Below are positions 1-7,021 of a DNA stretch of 8,290 nt, piece by piece. A model generated the notes under the pieces. It saw only the letters and a list, made by a program, of their open reading frames with translations, did no database searches and was not told the DNA's origin. The number at the start of each line of letters is the position of its first letter. The stretch's first letter is position 1. Source of the DNA: an uncultured Bacteroidales bacterium (GTDB lineage: Bacteria > Bacteroidota > Bacteroidia > Bacteroidales > FEN-979); NCBI GenBank assembly GCA_903928285.1, contig CAIYQH010000360.1, positions 1 to 8,290 on the forward strand. The letters run 5' to 3'. Made by a program: the position numbers and the translations under genes.

Positions 1-6
1 CATCAT

Positions 7-30
7 GGGTTGGCCTTAACCGGCCAACCC
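7..30. terminator. GC-rich perfect hairpin, possible terminator
   Basis: A perfect 9-bp inverted repeat (GGGTTGGCC at 7-15, GGCCAACCC at 22-30) encloses a 6-base loop. It lies downstream of the small minus-strand gene that ends at 89 and could also terminate a plus-strand gene lying left of the window. Neither side carries a clean T-run: the plus side continues TACTTTAAAGTTTT. A second, weaker and bulged hairpin (ACCG at 45-48 with CGGT at 81-84, inner CAGT/ACTG arms) sits between it and the gene. Termination is inferred from position and stem strength only. Confidence 0.35.
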
Positions 31-88
31 TACTTTAAAGTTTTACCGGACAACAGTGATTTTTTAACTGTATTGTCAATCGGTTCAA

Positions 89-316
89 TTATGCTGTATT
101 TCCCGTTCTGGTATCCGGGCCGGGCGTTTTAATGGCCTTTTTGAAGATGTTACGCTGGTCGATCTCGTAGATGATCCTTTTAAAGAAGGCAATGACCGGA
201 CCTGCCAGCCCGACTACCCAAAGCCAGAAATTGCCAATGATATCGGGTCGTTTCACCCAGAGAATCACGGCAAAGGTGATGATGGCGATAAAAATCAGGA
301 ATGTAATCCGTTTCAT
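89..316 (-). CDS. small two-helix membrane protein, unknown function
   Basis: This is a 75-residue protein that I do not recognise as a named family. Two hydrophobic segments at about residues 4-20 and 27-45 are joined by a short basic turn (VKRPD). A basic tail follows (KRIIYEIDQRNIFKK, about 46-60), and then a polar Pro/Gly/Thr-rich end. The positive-inside rule favours both termini in the cytoplasm, with the second helix followed by a cytoplasmic tail. The ATG is preceded by an A-rich stretch (ATAAAAG) and no Shine-Dalgarno motif. It lies on the same strand as the large phosphoesterase gene. The 276-bp gap between them holds a terminator-like hairpin and a palindromic repeat, so the two are probably transcribed separately. 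Its length and composition look like a genuine small inner-membrane protein, but no function can be given. Confidence 0.65.
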   Translation of the reverse strand: MKRITFLIFIAIITFAVILWVKRPDIIGNFWLWVVGLAGPVIAFFKRIIYEIDQRNIFKKAIKTPGPDTRTGNTA

Positions 317-378
317 CTTTTATAAATTGAAGTAATCATACCCGGCCAGGTGGACCAGTGGGAATTTTGCAACCTCGT

Positions 379-461
379 AACCACAAAGTTCACAATGATT
401 TACACAATGTTCGCAATGGGTACCATTGTGTGCATTGTGCCTTCTTTGTGTCATGGTGGTT
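379..461. repeat. imperfect palindrome of CACAAWG-type units
   Basis: The left arm starts AACCAC and carries CACAAAG, CACAATG, CACAATG and GCAATG units. The right arm carries the reverse complements (CATTGTG, CATTGTG, CTTTGTG) and ends GTGGTT. The arms meet at a GGTACC centre (419-424), and the whole element is almost symmetric about 420/421 with a few mismatches and a one-base slip. Units are spaced about 9-12 bases. Intergenic repeats of the general form ACCACAAAG-CACAAAG occur in many environmental bacterial genomes, so this is probably a dispersed non-coding repeat. It lies between two minus-strand genes and could fold into a long hairpin in either transcript. Confidence 0.65.
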
Positions 462-555
462 AAATTTTGATTCGGTTATTGAAAATTAAACAGTCTCTAA
501 GCCGCGTAAAAATAGACCAATTTTGCTTTCAATTCAAATTATACCAGGAAAAAGG

Positions 556-594
556 AAAAAAACCGTTGAATACAAAGTTCACAGGAACACGGTT
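556..594 (-). terminator. intrinsic-type terminator after the phosphoesterase gene
   Basis: On the minus strand the outer arms are AACCGT (594-589), which overlaps the TAA stop codon, and ACGGTT (566-561), followed directly by more T residues (560-556). An inner GTTC-CTGT-GAAC stem-loop (588-577) stacks on the outer stem, leaving a 10-base bulge (576-567) on one side. Arm symmetry, the T-run and its place right at the end of the 2.5-kb gene support termination. The short 6-bp outer stem and the bulge keep this moderate. Confidence 0.5.
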
Positions 595-3061
595 AATCAT
601 CCTCCTCAGTTTTCACGAATGCCGAATGCACCGGCGGCGGGCAGGGCGCCGAATTCCCCCGGCAGGCAAACCAGATCACCCGGTTGAGTTCCTGATCCGG
701 TGCACGGTCCTCCCCGCTGAAGTTAAACTCCTCACTCTTTCTTTGCCATTCGTTGAGTGCCGTGTTCTTTTCAAAAAGGTCGGTGTGCGCAGGAATGGCA
801 ATAAATGACTGATGAGCCGCAATTGTGTCAAAACAATGCCAGAGGGGTTCGGCTGCCGCGTCGTACTGGCTCATGGGAGGAATCCCCAGGATCAGTTCAA
901 TGGTCCTGAGAAAGGAGGAGGTTGAACAGGACGTGTGATCGACGGTTGAATGCTTAACAAATCCGCCAGCCACATAACCGGTGCTGCGATGGGCGTCCAC
1001 ATGGTCGGGTCCGTTCTGGGCGTCGTCTTCGACGATGAAAATGGCACACTCGTTCCAGATCGGACTGTGACTCAGGTAATCCACGAACAACCCAACGGCC
1101 AGGTCATTGTCGGCAACTTCAGCATAGGGCGTAGGACGGCCAATACGGAGCCCTTCTGTGTGATCATTGATAAAACGGAGGGTGTTCATTTTGGGGACCT
1201 GGTGAATGGCAAGCAGGGAGTCGAAATCGCGTTTCCATTGCCTGAAACGCGTGGTATCCATTACGGTTTGATCCCAGCTGGTGTAGTATTTGCAGAAATG
1301 GCCTTCCAAAACGGGTATGTTGGCCTTGTAATCATCGGCAAACTCGCCGTAGGTCCGGTAACTGATACCATATTTTTTACAGTAATCCCATATAAAGCCG
1401 TTTTTGTTATTGGCCACCTCGCGGGTGCCTTCTGCATCATAACTTCCGCCGCGGCCCCCATAACTGGTTGGCCAGTTTTTCTCCAGGTAATCGGTGGCAT
1501 AGGCCCCAAGGCTCCAGTTATGCCCGTCGGCGCTGACCTCTCCATCCACATAAAAATTATCGAGTAGCACAAATTGCGATGCAATGGCATGCTGGTTGGG
1601 GGTGTATTTCGACCCGAAAAGCACCAGGGAGGTATCCCCGTTTCCCCCGGGCATATCCCCTAAGACCTGGTCATAGGTCCTGTTCTCCTTGATGATGTAA
1701 AAAACATACTTTATCGGAGAGGCATCGCCGACACGCCGGGGGATCGGGTTGCCGGCCATCCCTGAACTTTGCATCTCCCTGTTTTTATTGTAAGGGGTGT
1801 TGGCAAAGACCTGCCGTGTATATTGTGCCAGTTTGACATTGTCGGGGATCGGAATCACACTAAGGGTCCCCTTCAGCAAACTGCCGATATACTGCACCTC
1901 CTGCGCCTTCTTCTGATCGCCCGACTGATACGCTACCTTATTGGTTCTTTTAACCGGATTGGGCCCCCTGGGATTGGCAAAAGAGGAGAGTCCTTTTCCG
2001 TTGGCAACCAGAATCGAATTACCTGCAACACGCACACAGGAAGGATACCATCCTGTCGGGATAAACCCCAGTCCCCGGCTATGGCCGGGATTTGCCACAT
2101 CGAAAACTGCAAGGCAGTTATTATCGGCATTGGCAACGTAAAGGGTATGGCCATCCGCACTCAGGGCCACACTGTTGGTCGTTGATCCTGAAAGTGATAC
2201 CGGATAGAGGGCGGCATTCAGGGTTTCAATTACTGACCTGGTTGCAAGATCGATCACGGAAACGGAATTATCATTGGAGTTAGTGACAAAAAGATATTTT
2301 CCCCTGGTATCGACCGCCATATCGTTCGGGTTGTCGCCCACAGGGATATTTCCCTCAATTTCAAGGGTGACAGTGTTGAGGATCACCACTTTATCACAGC
2401 CCCAGCAGGTGCTGAAGAGATGTTTCTTATCGGGCGACAACAGGCAACTGTAACCTTCCCCTCCAAGCGGAAATTGCTTCAGTATCCTTTTTGACAGGGT
2501 TTCCATGACGTAAAGTGAATTGTTTTCCTTGGTCACGGTATACAATCGATGTTTTGCCTCATCGATGGCAATACCGGCGATGGAGATTTTTTCAGGCCAG
2601 GGGTTTCCGAATTTAAACGTATCAAGAACGGTCAGCTTCTCATCCCGGATGGAAAACCGCAAAATCCAGTTGTCATTCCCGCCGGAGGCATACAGGCTTT
2701 TACCGTCATCACTGAACGCCAGCCCCAGCCATGCCTTACCGACCTCATGCGTATCGGTAACCTGCCGGTCCTTCAGCCTGATCAGCTGAAGGGATTGGGT
2801 CCCCTGGCCATCATTGGTAACGGCGGCATATTTCCTGTCGCCGGTTACGGCAATGTTGAGCGGCAGATCCCCCAGCGGTATCTGCCTGCCTGCCGGGCTC
2901 AGCCGCCAGCCGTTGGGAAGGGTTATTTTGCCCTCCTTACCTTCAGTTGCCTGTGCCTGCAGGGAAACAGGCAAGCTTTGAAATATAACAGAACAGAAAA
3001 CATACAGGAAAACCAGCACGGATTTTTGTAACCCGTGGATGTATAAATTGGTGGATCGCAT
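593..3061 (-). CDS. exported YncE-like beta-propeller / phosphoesterase-family protein
   Basis: This is an 822-residue two-domain protein. Residues 1-38 look like a signal peptide (basic start, hydrophobic 14-34, SLQAQA cleavage region). Residues about 60-355 form a YVTN/YncE-type propeller; clear repeat units are YLFVTNSNDNSVSVIDL (257-273) and TLYVANADNNCLAVFDV (306-322). From about 449 a phosphoesterase domain of the phospholipase C/acid phosphatase AcpA type begins with KENRTYDQVLGDM (458-470), matching the family's ENRSFD-type motif. DGEVSADGHNWS (506-517) and VEDDAQNGPDHVDAHR (677-692) supply likely metal-binding and catalytic Asp/His residues, and FLRTIELILGIPPMSQYD (717-734) is also typical. 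By family the domain hydrolyses phosphomono- or diesters; the substrate here is unknown. The protein is expected in the periplasm or exported. It is divergent from the TonB receptor. The start is the only Met before residue 186 that leaves a signal peptide. The C-terminus is acidic (KTEEDD). Confidence 0.9.
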   Translation of the reverse strand: MRSTNLYIHGLQKSVLVFLYVFCSVIFQSLPVSLQAQATEGKEGKITLPNGWRLSPAGRQIPLGDLPLNIAVTGDRKYAAVTNDGQGTQSLQLIRLKDRQVTDTHEVGKAWLGLAFSDDGKSLYASGGNDNWILRFSIRDEKLTVLDTFKFGNPWPEKISIAGIAIDEAKHRLYTVTKENNSLYVMETLSKRILKQFPLGGEGYSCLLSPDKKHLFSTCWGCDKVVILNTVTLEIEGNIPVGDNPNDMAVDTRGKYLFVTNSNDNSVSVIDLATRSVIETLNAALYPVSLSGSTTNSVALSADGHTLYVANADNNCLAVFDVANPGHSRGLGFIPTGWYPSCVRVAGNSILVANGKGLSSFANPRGPNPVKRTNKVAYQSGDQKKAQEVQYIGSLLKGTLSVIPIPDNVKLAQYTRQVFANTPYNKNREMQSSGMAGNPIPRRVGDASPIKYVFYIIKENRTYDQVLGDMPGGNGDTSLVLFGSKYTPNQHAIASQFVLLDNFYVDGEVSADGHNWSLGAYATDYLEKNWPTSYGGRGGSYDAEGTREVANNKNGFIWDYCKKYGISYRTYGEFADDYKANIPVLEGHFCKYYTSWDQTVMDTTRFRQWKRDFDSLLAIHQVPKMNTLRFINDHTEGLRIGRPTPYAEVADNDLAVGLFVDYLSHSPIWNECAIFIVEDDAQNGPDHVDAHRSTGYVAGGFVKHSTVDHTSCSTSSFLRTIELILGIPPMSQYDAAAEPLWHCFDTIAAHQSFIAIPAHTDLFEKNTALNEWQRKSEEFNFSGEDRAPDQELNRVIWFACRGNSAPCPPPVHSAFVKTEEDD

Positions 3062-3077
3062 GACGCTGAATTTTTTC

Positions 3078-3085
3078 CGAAAGTA
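3078..3085 (-). promoter_or_regulatory. possible -7 element for the phosphoesterase gene
   Basis: On the minus strand TACTTTCG matches the Bacteroidota TANNTTTG element at all but one defined base. It would start transcription roughly 10 bases before the ATG at 3061. No TTTG-type -33 box is seen at proper spacing, so the call rests on the -7 element and on the location in the divergent intergenic region. Confidence 0.3.
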
Positions 3086-3133
3086 AAAACATTTTGGGGA
3101 AATTCTGCTATCCCATCCCGTTGTATTCTTGAA

Positions 3134-3177
3134 TTTTGTTCCGACTTTTGCACCTGCATTCTTATTTTGTACTTTAC
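3134..3177 (+). promoter_or_regulatory. candidate Bacteroidota-type promoter for the TonB receptor gene
   Basis: Two overlapping options are visible. One pairs TTTG at 3135-3138 with TTATTTTG at 3162-3169 (23-base gap). The other pairs TTTG at 3147-3150 with TACTTTAC at 3170-3177 (19-base gap). Either would leave a very short untranslated leader before the ATG at 3185; the second would make the message nearly leaderless. Neither is a perfect match to TTTG/TANNTTTG. Confidence 0.4.
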
Positions 3178-3184
3178 TGCTCCC

Positions 3185-5599
3185 ATGAAACGATCATTTC
3201 TTTTCTTCTGGCTTGGATTACTACCCTTGCTTGTGCTATCCCAATCCCGGCCTGACGGGATCATCCAGGGTAAAATCATTGAACCACAGAGCAAACTCCC
3301 TGTTGAATATGCCAATGTGGCGCTGGTTGACACTGTAAAGCGAATGATCATCGGAGGTGCGGTAACCGATAGTACCGGGTTATTCACGCTGACGAACGTA
3401 CCTCCGGGCGTCTATTTCCTGGATTACAGCTTTATAGGCTATGAAAAAAAACGGTCAAGCCCGGTCGTTATAAACCGCAAGAAAAACCGGGTGAACCTGG
3501 GAGTGGTCGGGCTCACACTGGCTGCTGTTAATATGAAGGAGGTGACCATCAGCGCCGAGAAAAGTATGATGGTAAACCGCATCGACCGCAAGATCTTCAA
3601 TGTTCAGCAGGATATCATGGCACAGACGGGCACGGTCAATGATGTTTTGCAGAATATCCCGGCCGTTTCGGTCGACATGGACGGGAATATCACCTTGCGG
3701 GGATCAGGGAATGTAACGGTTCTCATCGATGGCCGCCCCTCAGCCATGGCGGGAACAGCCAGCCTGGACCAGATGCCGGCATCGCTGATCGACAAAATTG
3801 AGGTGATCACCAACCCCTCGGCAAAATACCGCCCCGATGGTACGGCAGGAATCATCAACATCGTGCTGAAGAAGAACCGTAAAGCCGGTTTTAACGGCAC
3901 TATCGGTGGAAATATCGGGAACCAAAACCGGTATACCAGCAACCTGCAGCTTAACCTGAATACGGGCAAATTCAATTTTTTCATGAGTTATGGCTATCGG
4001 AAAGACTACCGCTGGAGAAGCAACGAATTGCATTCTCAAACAATAGATACTGCGGCACACCGGTCAACTTACCTCTACCAGAACTCCATTGGCACTGCCA
4101 AACCCCTTTCGAACCTGGTCACCCTTGGCGCAGACTGGAATATCAGCGACAAGGATGCAACCGGGATTTCGGGGAATATGAATTACCGTGACTTTAACCG
4201 CGTGACCTCCACCTATAATCTTTACAGGAACGATTCGCTTCATCCTTCAGAGGCGTTTACACGCAGCCAGATCGGGCCTGACTATGAGACCAGCGTTGGA
4301 ACCAATGCCTATTTTGAACATACGTTTAACAGGGAAAGCGAACATAAACTCAGGGCCGATTTTGTTTTTCAATATGATGACGAGCATGAAAACTATATGT
4401 ATACCACAGTTTATGCGCTACCTCAAACAGCCGATGCTAAGGATTTTAATTATAACCACAACCTGGATGAGCGTGTCAATATAGCCCTTACCTATTCAAG
4501 GCCTTTATGGAACAACGCCTCCCTGGAGACTGGGTATGATGGCAACATCGGCATTGCCGACCAGGAATTCAGGGTGAACCACTACGATACAGAAAGGGCG
4601 GTTTGGACAACGGATTCCACCCTGACAAATCATTACAAGGGAAATCAGACCGTACATGCCCTGTTTGGAACCCTGTCAAGTAAAATCGGAAAATTTGCAT
4701 TTATGGCAGGACTAAGACCCGAGCTCTCCCTGCTGAATCTTGATTTTATCACCCGTAACAGCAAGGTGGTCCAGACCAGTTTTGCAGTATATCCAACCCT
4801 GCATCTTTCACTTGCCTCCGGAAAAAACGAATGGCAGCTCAATTATAGCCGCCGGGTGAACCGCCCCAGGCCGGAAGATCTGAACCCGGTGCCGGAATAC
4901 CGCGATCCGAGAAGTTTCTATGTCGGGAATCCGGGTCTTAAACCAGAAGACATTCATTCCTTTGAATTCGGCTATGCCGTTAAATCCGGACACGTTACGC
5001 TGATTCCATCCCTCTTTTACCGCTACCGCCGCGACGGATTTACTTCGGTGACCTATACCCGGCAGGATTCGATCCTGGTAACTACCATGGAAAACCTGGC
5101 TCATGACCAGAGCGCAGGGATCGATTTCAGCGGTAATGCACAGCTGGCGAAAATTTTGAATCTCAACTTCAGCGCTTCCGGTTATTACAATGAAATTGAT
5201 GCCTCCAACATAGGTTACAGCAAGAGTAAAGCGGCTCTTTCATGGAATGCAAAGATGAATATCTCAGTAAACGTAACCAAAACAACCATGGTACAGGTGA
5301 ATGGTCAGTACCGCTCCTCCGTGCTGACGCCCCAGGGGCTGCGCTATCCCAGCGGAGGGGTGAACCTTGGTTTCCGGCAGGATTTCTGGAAAAAGCGGGT
5401 CTCCGTATTGCTTACCGCTTCCGACATCTTTAATACCAATGCCATGAAAAACACTGTTGACACACCGGTACTGGTGCAGGAATCAGTAAGAAAACGCGAT
5501 GCGCCTATTATCTATGCAGGGGTGGTGTTGAATTTCAGTACCACCAATAAAAAGGCAAAAGAGGTCAAATTCGAGTTCGATAACGGCGGCGAAAGATAG
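3185..5599 (+). CDS. TonB-dependent outer-membrane receptor (CarboxypepD_reg-like, plug, barrel)
   Basis: This is an 804-residue receptor expected to import an unidentified ligand across the outer membrane, powered by TonB. Residues 1-20 are a signal peptide (MKRSFLFFWLGLLPLLVLSQ). Residues about 25-110 form a carboxypeptidase-regulatory-like beta-sandwich (GIIQGKIIEPQSKLPVEYANV, then GLFTLTNVPPGVYFLDY). The plug covers about 120-230, with VTVLIDGRPSAM (177-188) and IEVITNPSAKYRPDGTAGI (205-223). The rest is a beta-barrel rich in alternating aromatic strands and resembles the outer-membrane beta-barrel family found with this plug type. The C-terminus extends past the last strand with a charged tail ending FEFDNGGER. 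No SusD-like lipoprotein gene lies beside it, so this is not a classic SusCD pair. An in-frame TTG at 3167 would add six residues, but the ATG at 3185 directly begins the signal peptide and is preferred. Its 3' end overlaps the convergent membrane gene by 35 bp. Confidence 0.92.
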   Translation: MKRSFLFFWLGLLPLLVLSQSRPDGIIQGKIIEPQSKLPVEYANVALVDTVKRMIIGGAVTDSTGLFTLTNVPPGVYFLDYSFIGYEKKRSSPVVINRKKNRVNLGVVGLTLAAVNMKEVTISAEKSMMVNRIDRKIFNVQQDIMAQTGTVNDVLQNIPAVSVDMDGNITLRGSGNVTVLIDGRPSAMAGTASLDQMPASLIDKIEVITNPSAKYRPDGTAGIINIVLKKNRKAGFNGTIGGNIGNQNRYTSNLQLNLNTGKFNFFMSYGYRKDYRWRSNELHSQTIDTAAHRSTYLYQNSIGTAKPLSNLVTLGADWNISDKDATGISGNMNYRDFNRVTSTYNLYRNDSLHPSEAFTRSQIGPDYETSVGTNAYFEHTFNRESEHKLRADFVFQYDDEHENYMYTTVYALPQTADAKDFNYNHNLDERVNIALTYSRPLWNNASLETGYDGNIGIADQEFRVNHYDTERAVWTTDSTLTNHYKGNQTVHALFGTLSSKIGKFAFMAGLRPELSLLNLDFITRNSKVVQTSFAVYPTLHLSLASGKNEWQLNYSRRVNRPRPEDLNPVPEYRDPRSFYVGNPGLKPEDIHSFEFGYAVKSGHVTLIPSLFYRYRRDGFTSVTYTRQDSILVTTMENLAHDQSAGIDFSGNAQLAKILNLNFSASGYYNEIDASNIGYSKSKAALSWNAKMNISVNVTKTTMVQVNGQYRSSVLTPQGLRYPSGGVNLGFRQDFWKKRVSVLLTASDIFNTNAMKNTVDTPVLVQESVRKRDAPIIYAGVVLNFSTTNKKAKEVKFEFDNGGER

Positions 5600-6266
5600 T
5601 TTTCAGGGCATTCAGCATTTTCGCTGAAACACTCCCGATGATACCCAGTATCAAACCCATGAGAATGCCAAGGATATACAGATGCATGATGGCCCCTGCC
5701 AGGGTTTCCAGGGCGAAATAGGCTGCCATTCCCCGGAGGTTGCCGGTTGGGTTAACCTGGCGCCATTCCCTGATATTCAAATCATCCTGCAAAATAAATC
5801 CCATCCCGAAAACGATCAGAACCAGCGCTGTCAGGCAGGCTACTGCCCCACTGGCAATCCCGCTCCAGAGGCCGGCCCTCACCCCGTCGCGGAACCTGTT
5901 TGTCAGGATGGCTTCCCTCGTGGCGGTAATAAAGATCAACAGCGCAATGACGGCCCAGAAAATGTTATCAATAATATCGCGGAGCGGAAGCCCCGGCCGG
6001 ACCAGGTTATTGATGCCTATTTCAATAGTCCAGAGCAGTCCGAATAGCAATCCCAAGGTTAAAGTTCTTTTCTGAAGCCGGCTGACCCCTCTTTTTTGTA
6101 CAACCCGCAGCAGAACTGCCGTTATGATGAGTAAAACGGCCGCGGCCGGATATTCCAATGCTTCCTTCCCGACACGCTTTAGCGGGGGAGGATAGAGGAA
6201 ACAGATTGAAATGACCAGGAAAAGGGAGAGAATGATCATACCATTCAAAAGTTGGTTGCTGTTCAT
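5565..6266 (-). CDS. six-helix integral membrane protein, unknown function
   Basis: This 233-residue, strongly hydrophobic protein has likely membrane segments at about residues 8-25, 39-56, 69-88, 98-117, 130-158 and 183-212. Loops are short and basic (VQKRGVSRLQKR, TNRFRDGVR), and the C-terminus is very basic (FRRRYRTRI), consistent with cytoplasmic ends. There are no catalytic motifs and I do not recognise the family. The TM5-TM6 loop (FILQDDLNIREWRQVNPTGN) is the only sizeable polar loop and would face the periplasm if both ends are cytoplasmic. Its last codons overlap the tail of the convergent TonB receptor gene by 35 bp. It is divergent from the START-domain gene across 111 bp. A five-codon frame (ATG AAT ACC GGC ATA TGA) just upstream ends in a TGA that overlaps the start ATG; this may be chance. 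Confidence 0.8.
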   Translation of the reverse strand: MNSNQLLNGMIILSLFLVISICFLYPPPLKRVGKEALEYPAAAVLLIITAVLLRVVQKRGVSRLQKRTLTLGLLFGLLWTIEIGINNLVRPGLPLRDIIDNIFWAVIALLIFITATREAILTNRFRDGVRAGLWSGIASGAVACLTALVLIVFGMGFILQDDLNIREWRQVNPTGNLRGMAAYFALETLAGAIMHLYILGILMGLILGIIGSVSAKMLNALKTIFRRRYRTRI

Positions 6267-6301
6267 ATGCCGGTATTCATTTTCAGGGTGAATGGAAAAA
6301 G

Positions 6302-6309
6302 CGAAATTA
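6302..6309 (-). promoter_or_regulatory. possible -7 element for the six-helix membrane gene
   Basis: The minus strand reads TAATTTCG, one mismatch from TANNTTTG, and would give a leader of about 30 bases. The same TTTCG variant is seen upstream of the phosphoesterase gene. No matching -33 TTTG is present. Confidence 0.28.
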
Positions 6310-6326
6310 CAGCTTTCCTGACTTTT

Positions 6327-6358
6327 TTTGGGGATCAGAAAAGATTGCCGTTACTTTG
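6327..6358 (+). promoter_or_regulatory. Bacteroidota-type promoter for the START-domain gene
   Basis: TTTG at 6327-6330, ending a T-rich run, is followed after 20 bases by TTACTTTG at 6351-6358. This fits the TTTG/TANNTTTG arrangement of the phylum with one base of difference in the -7 box. Transcription would begin near 6364, about 14 bases before the ATG, in an A-rich leader (GCAAATTAAAATG) typical of the group. Confidence 0.6.
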
Positions 6359-6377
6359 CCGCAAATTAAAATGCCCC

Positions 6378-6998
6378 ATGAAGTATTACCGGTTGCTGCC
6401 CTGGCTGACTCTTTTCACCCTGCTGATCCTTGCAGTCGATCTTCATGCCCAGCCCTGGGAATTTATCAAGGAGCGGGACGGGATAAAGATCTTTACCCGC
6501 AGGGAGCCGGGCAGCATGCTAAAATCGTTCAAGGGGGAGGCCGATCTTCATACCTCAATGGAACAGGTTTGTAACCTGATCGGGAATGTTAAAAAAGTTG
6601 ACTGGTGGGATAAGAATCTCCGGGAAATCAATGTCCTACTATATGAAAAGGATAAGCACATTCAATATTACCTTGTCTACGGGGCACCCTGGCCCGTAAC
6701 CGATCGCGACCTCTGCGTCGACGCAACGATCTCTACCGATCCCGTAGCTGGTATCCGCACGATATCCTCTGTTCCGCTATTCAATGTTGTTCCTGAAAAT
6801 CCCAAATATGTCCGCATTAAAAAATACAGGCAGAAATGGGTTATCCAGGATATGAAAAACGGAGTCATCCATATCACCCTTGAAGGGTTTGTTGACCCTG
6901 CAGGAAATGTCCCGAACTGGATCTACAATATGGTCATCACCGATACGCCCCTGAAGATCATGCGTGGTATCAAAGCACGGTTGGAAAACAAACAGTAA
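6378..6998 (+). CDS. exported START-domain (lipid-transfer-like) protein
   Basis: The protein has 206 residues. Residues 1-24 are a signal peptide (hydrophobic 8-20, then DLHA before Q25). The remainder is one StAR-related lipid-transfer fold of about 180 residues, the usual size. Recognisable pieces are WEFIKERDGIKIFTRR (27-42), VDWWDKN (74-80), YGAPWPVTDRDLCVDA (101-116) and PAGNVPNWIYNM (174-185), the last resembling the conserved late-domain segment before the C-terminal helix. Family members bind a hydrophobic ligand such as a lipid in a cavity; the ligand here is unknown and the location is likely periplasmic. The ATG at 6378 is chosen because it begins the signal peptide and sits about 14 bases after the predicted transcription start. 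The longer frame from 6252 lacks a credible N-terminus, and the ATG at 6371 is out of frame. An 11-bp tandem duplication spans the stop codon. Confidence 0.85.
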   Translation: MKYYRLLPWLTLFTLLILAVDLHAQPWEFIKERDGIKIFTRREPGSMLKSFKGEADLHTSMEQVCNLIGNVKKVDWWDKNLREINVLLYEKDKHIQYYLVYGAPWPVTDRDLCVDATISTDPVAGIRTISSVPLFNVVPENPKYVRIKKYRQKWVIQDMKNGVIHITLEGFVDPAGNVPNWIYNMVITDTPLKIMRGIKARLENKQ

Positions 6999-7007
6999 AC
7001 AAACAGT
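6986..7007. repeat. perfect 11-bp tandem duplication across a stop codon
   Basis: AAACAAACAGT occurs twice back to back (6986-6996 and 6997-7007). The TAA stop of the START-domain gene straddles the junction (6996-6998). With one copy removed, the plus frame would stay open to the TAG at 7118, adding about 40 codons. This looks like a slippage or short duplication event. Confidence 0.7.
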
Positions 7008-7021
7008 TTCCTTCTTTTAAT

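Noticed and set aside
379..461. CRISPR-like interpretation of the repeated CACAAWG units
   Set aside because: Units are only about 7 bases, spaced 9-12 bases and mirrored, unlike CRISPR repeats and spacers.
467..808. 113-codon plus-strand frame
   Set aside because: It is antisense to the phosphoesterase C-terminus and crosses the terminator hairpin, and the translation has no coherent protein features.
950..1567. 205-codon open frame on the plus strand
   Set aside because: It lies entirely antisense to the conserved phosphoesterase domain, has no family resemblance, and its openness follows from the codon pattern of the real gene.
2549..3031. 160-codon plus-strand frame
   Set aside because: It is antisense to the propeller domain and signal peptide of the phosphoesterase gene; a shadow.
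2923..3387. 154-codon minus-strand frame spanning the divergent intergenic region
   Set aside because: It overlaps the starts of two well-supported genes in the wrong frames and has no domain features.
5611..5628. TTCAGC/GCTGAA hairpin after the receptor stop
   Set aside because: It lies within the coding region of the convergent membrane gene and has no T-run, so it is not called a terminator.
5682..6075. Two plus-strand frames of 121 and 111 codons
   Set aside because: Both are antisense to the six-helix membrane protein and rich in Pro, Arg and Gln, as expected for complements of hydrophobic codons.
6252..6377. Upstream extension of the START-domain frame
   Set aside because: It contains the predicted promoter and divergent gene start. 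The ATG at 6378 begins a clear signal peptide.
6371..6574. Start at ATG 6371 in another frame
   Set aside because: The frame is short, lacks protein features and overlaps the START protein, whose frame is well supported.
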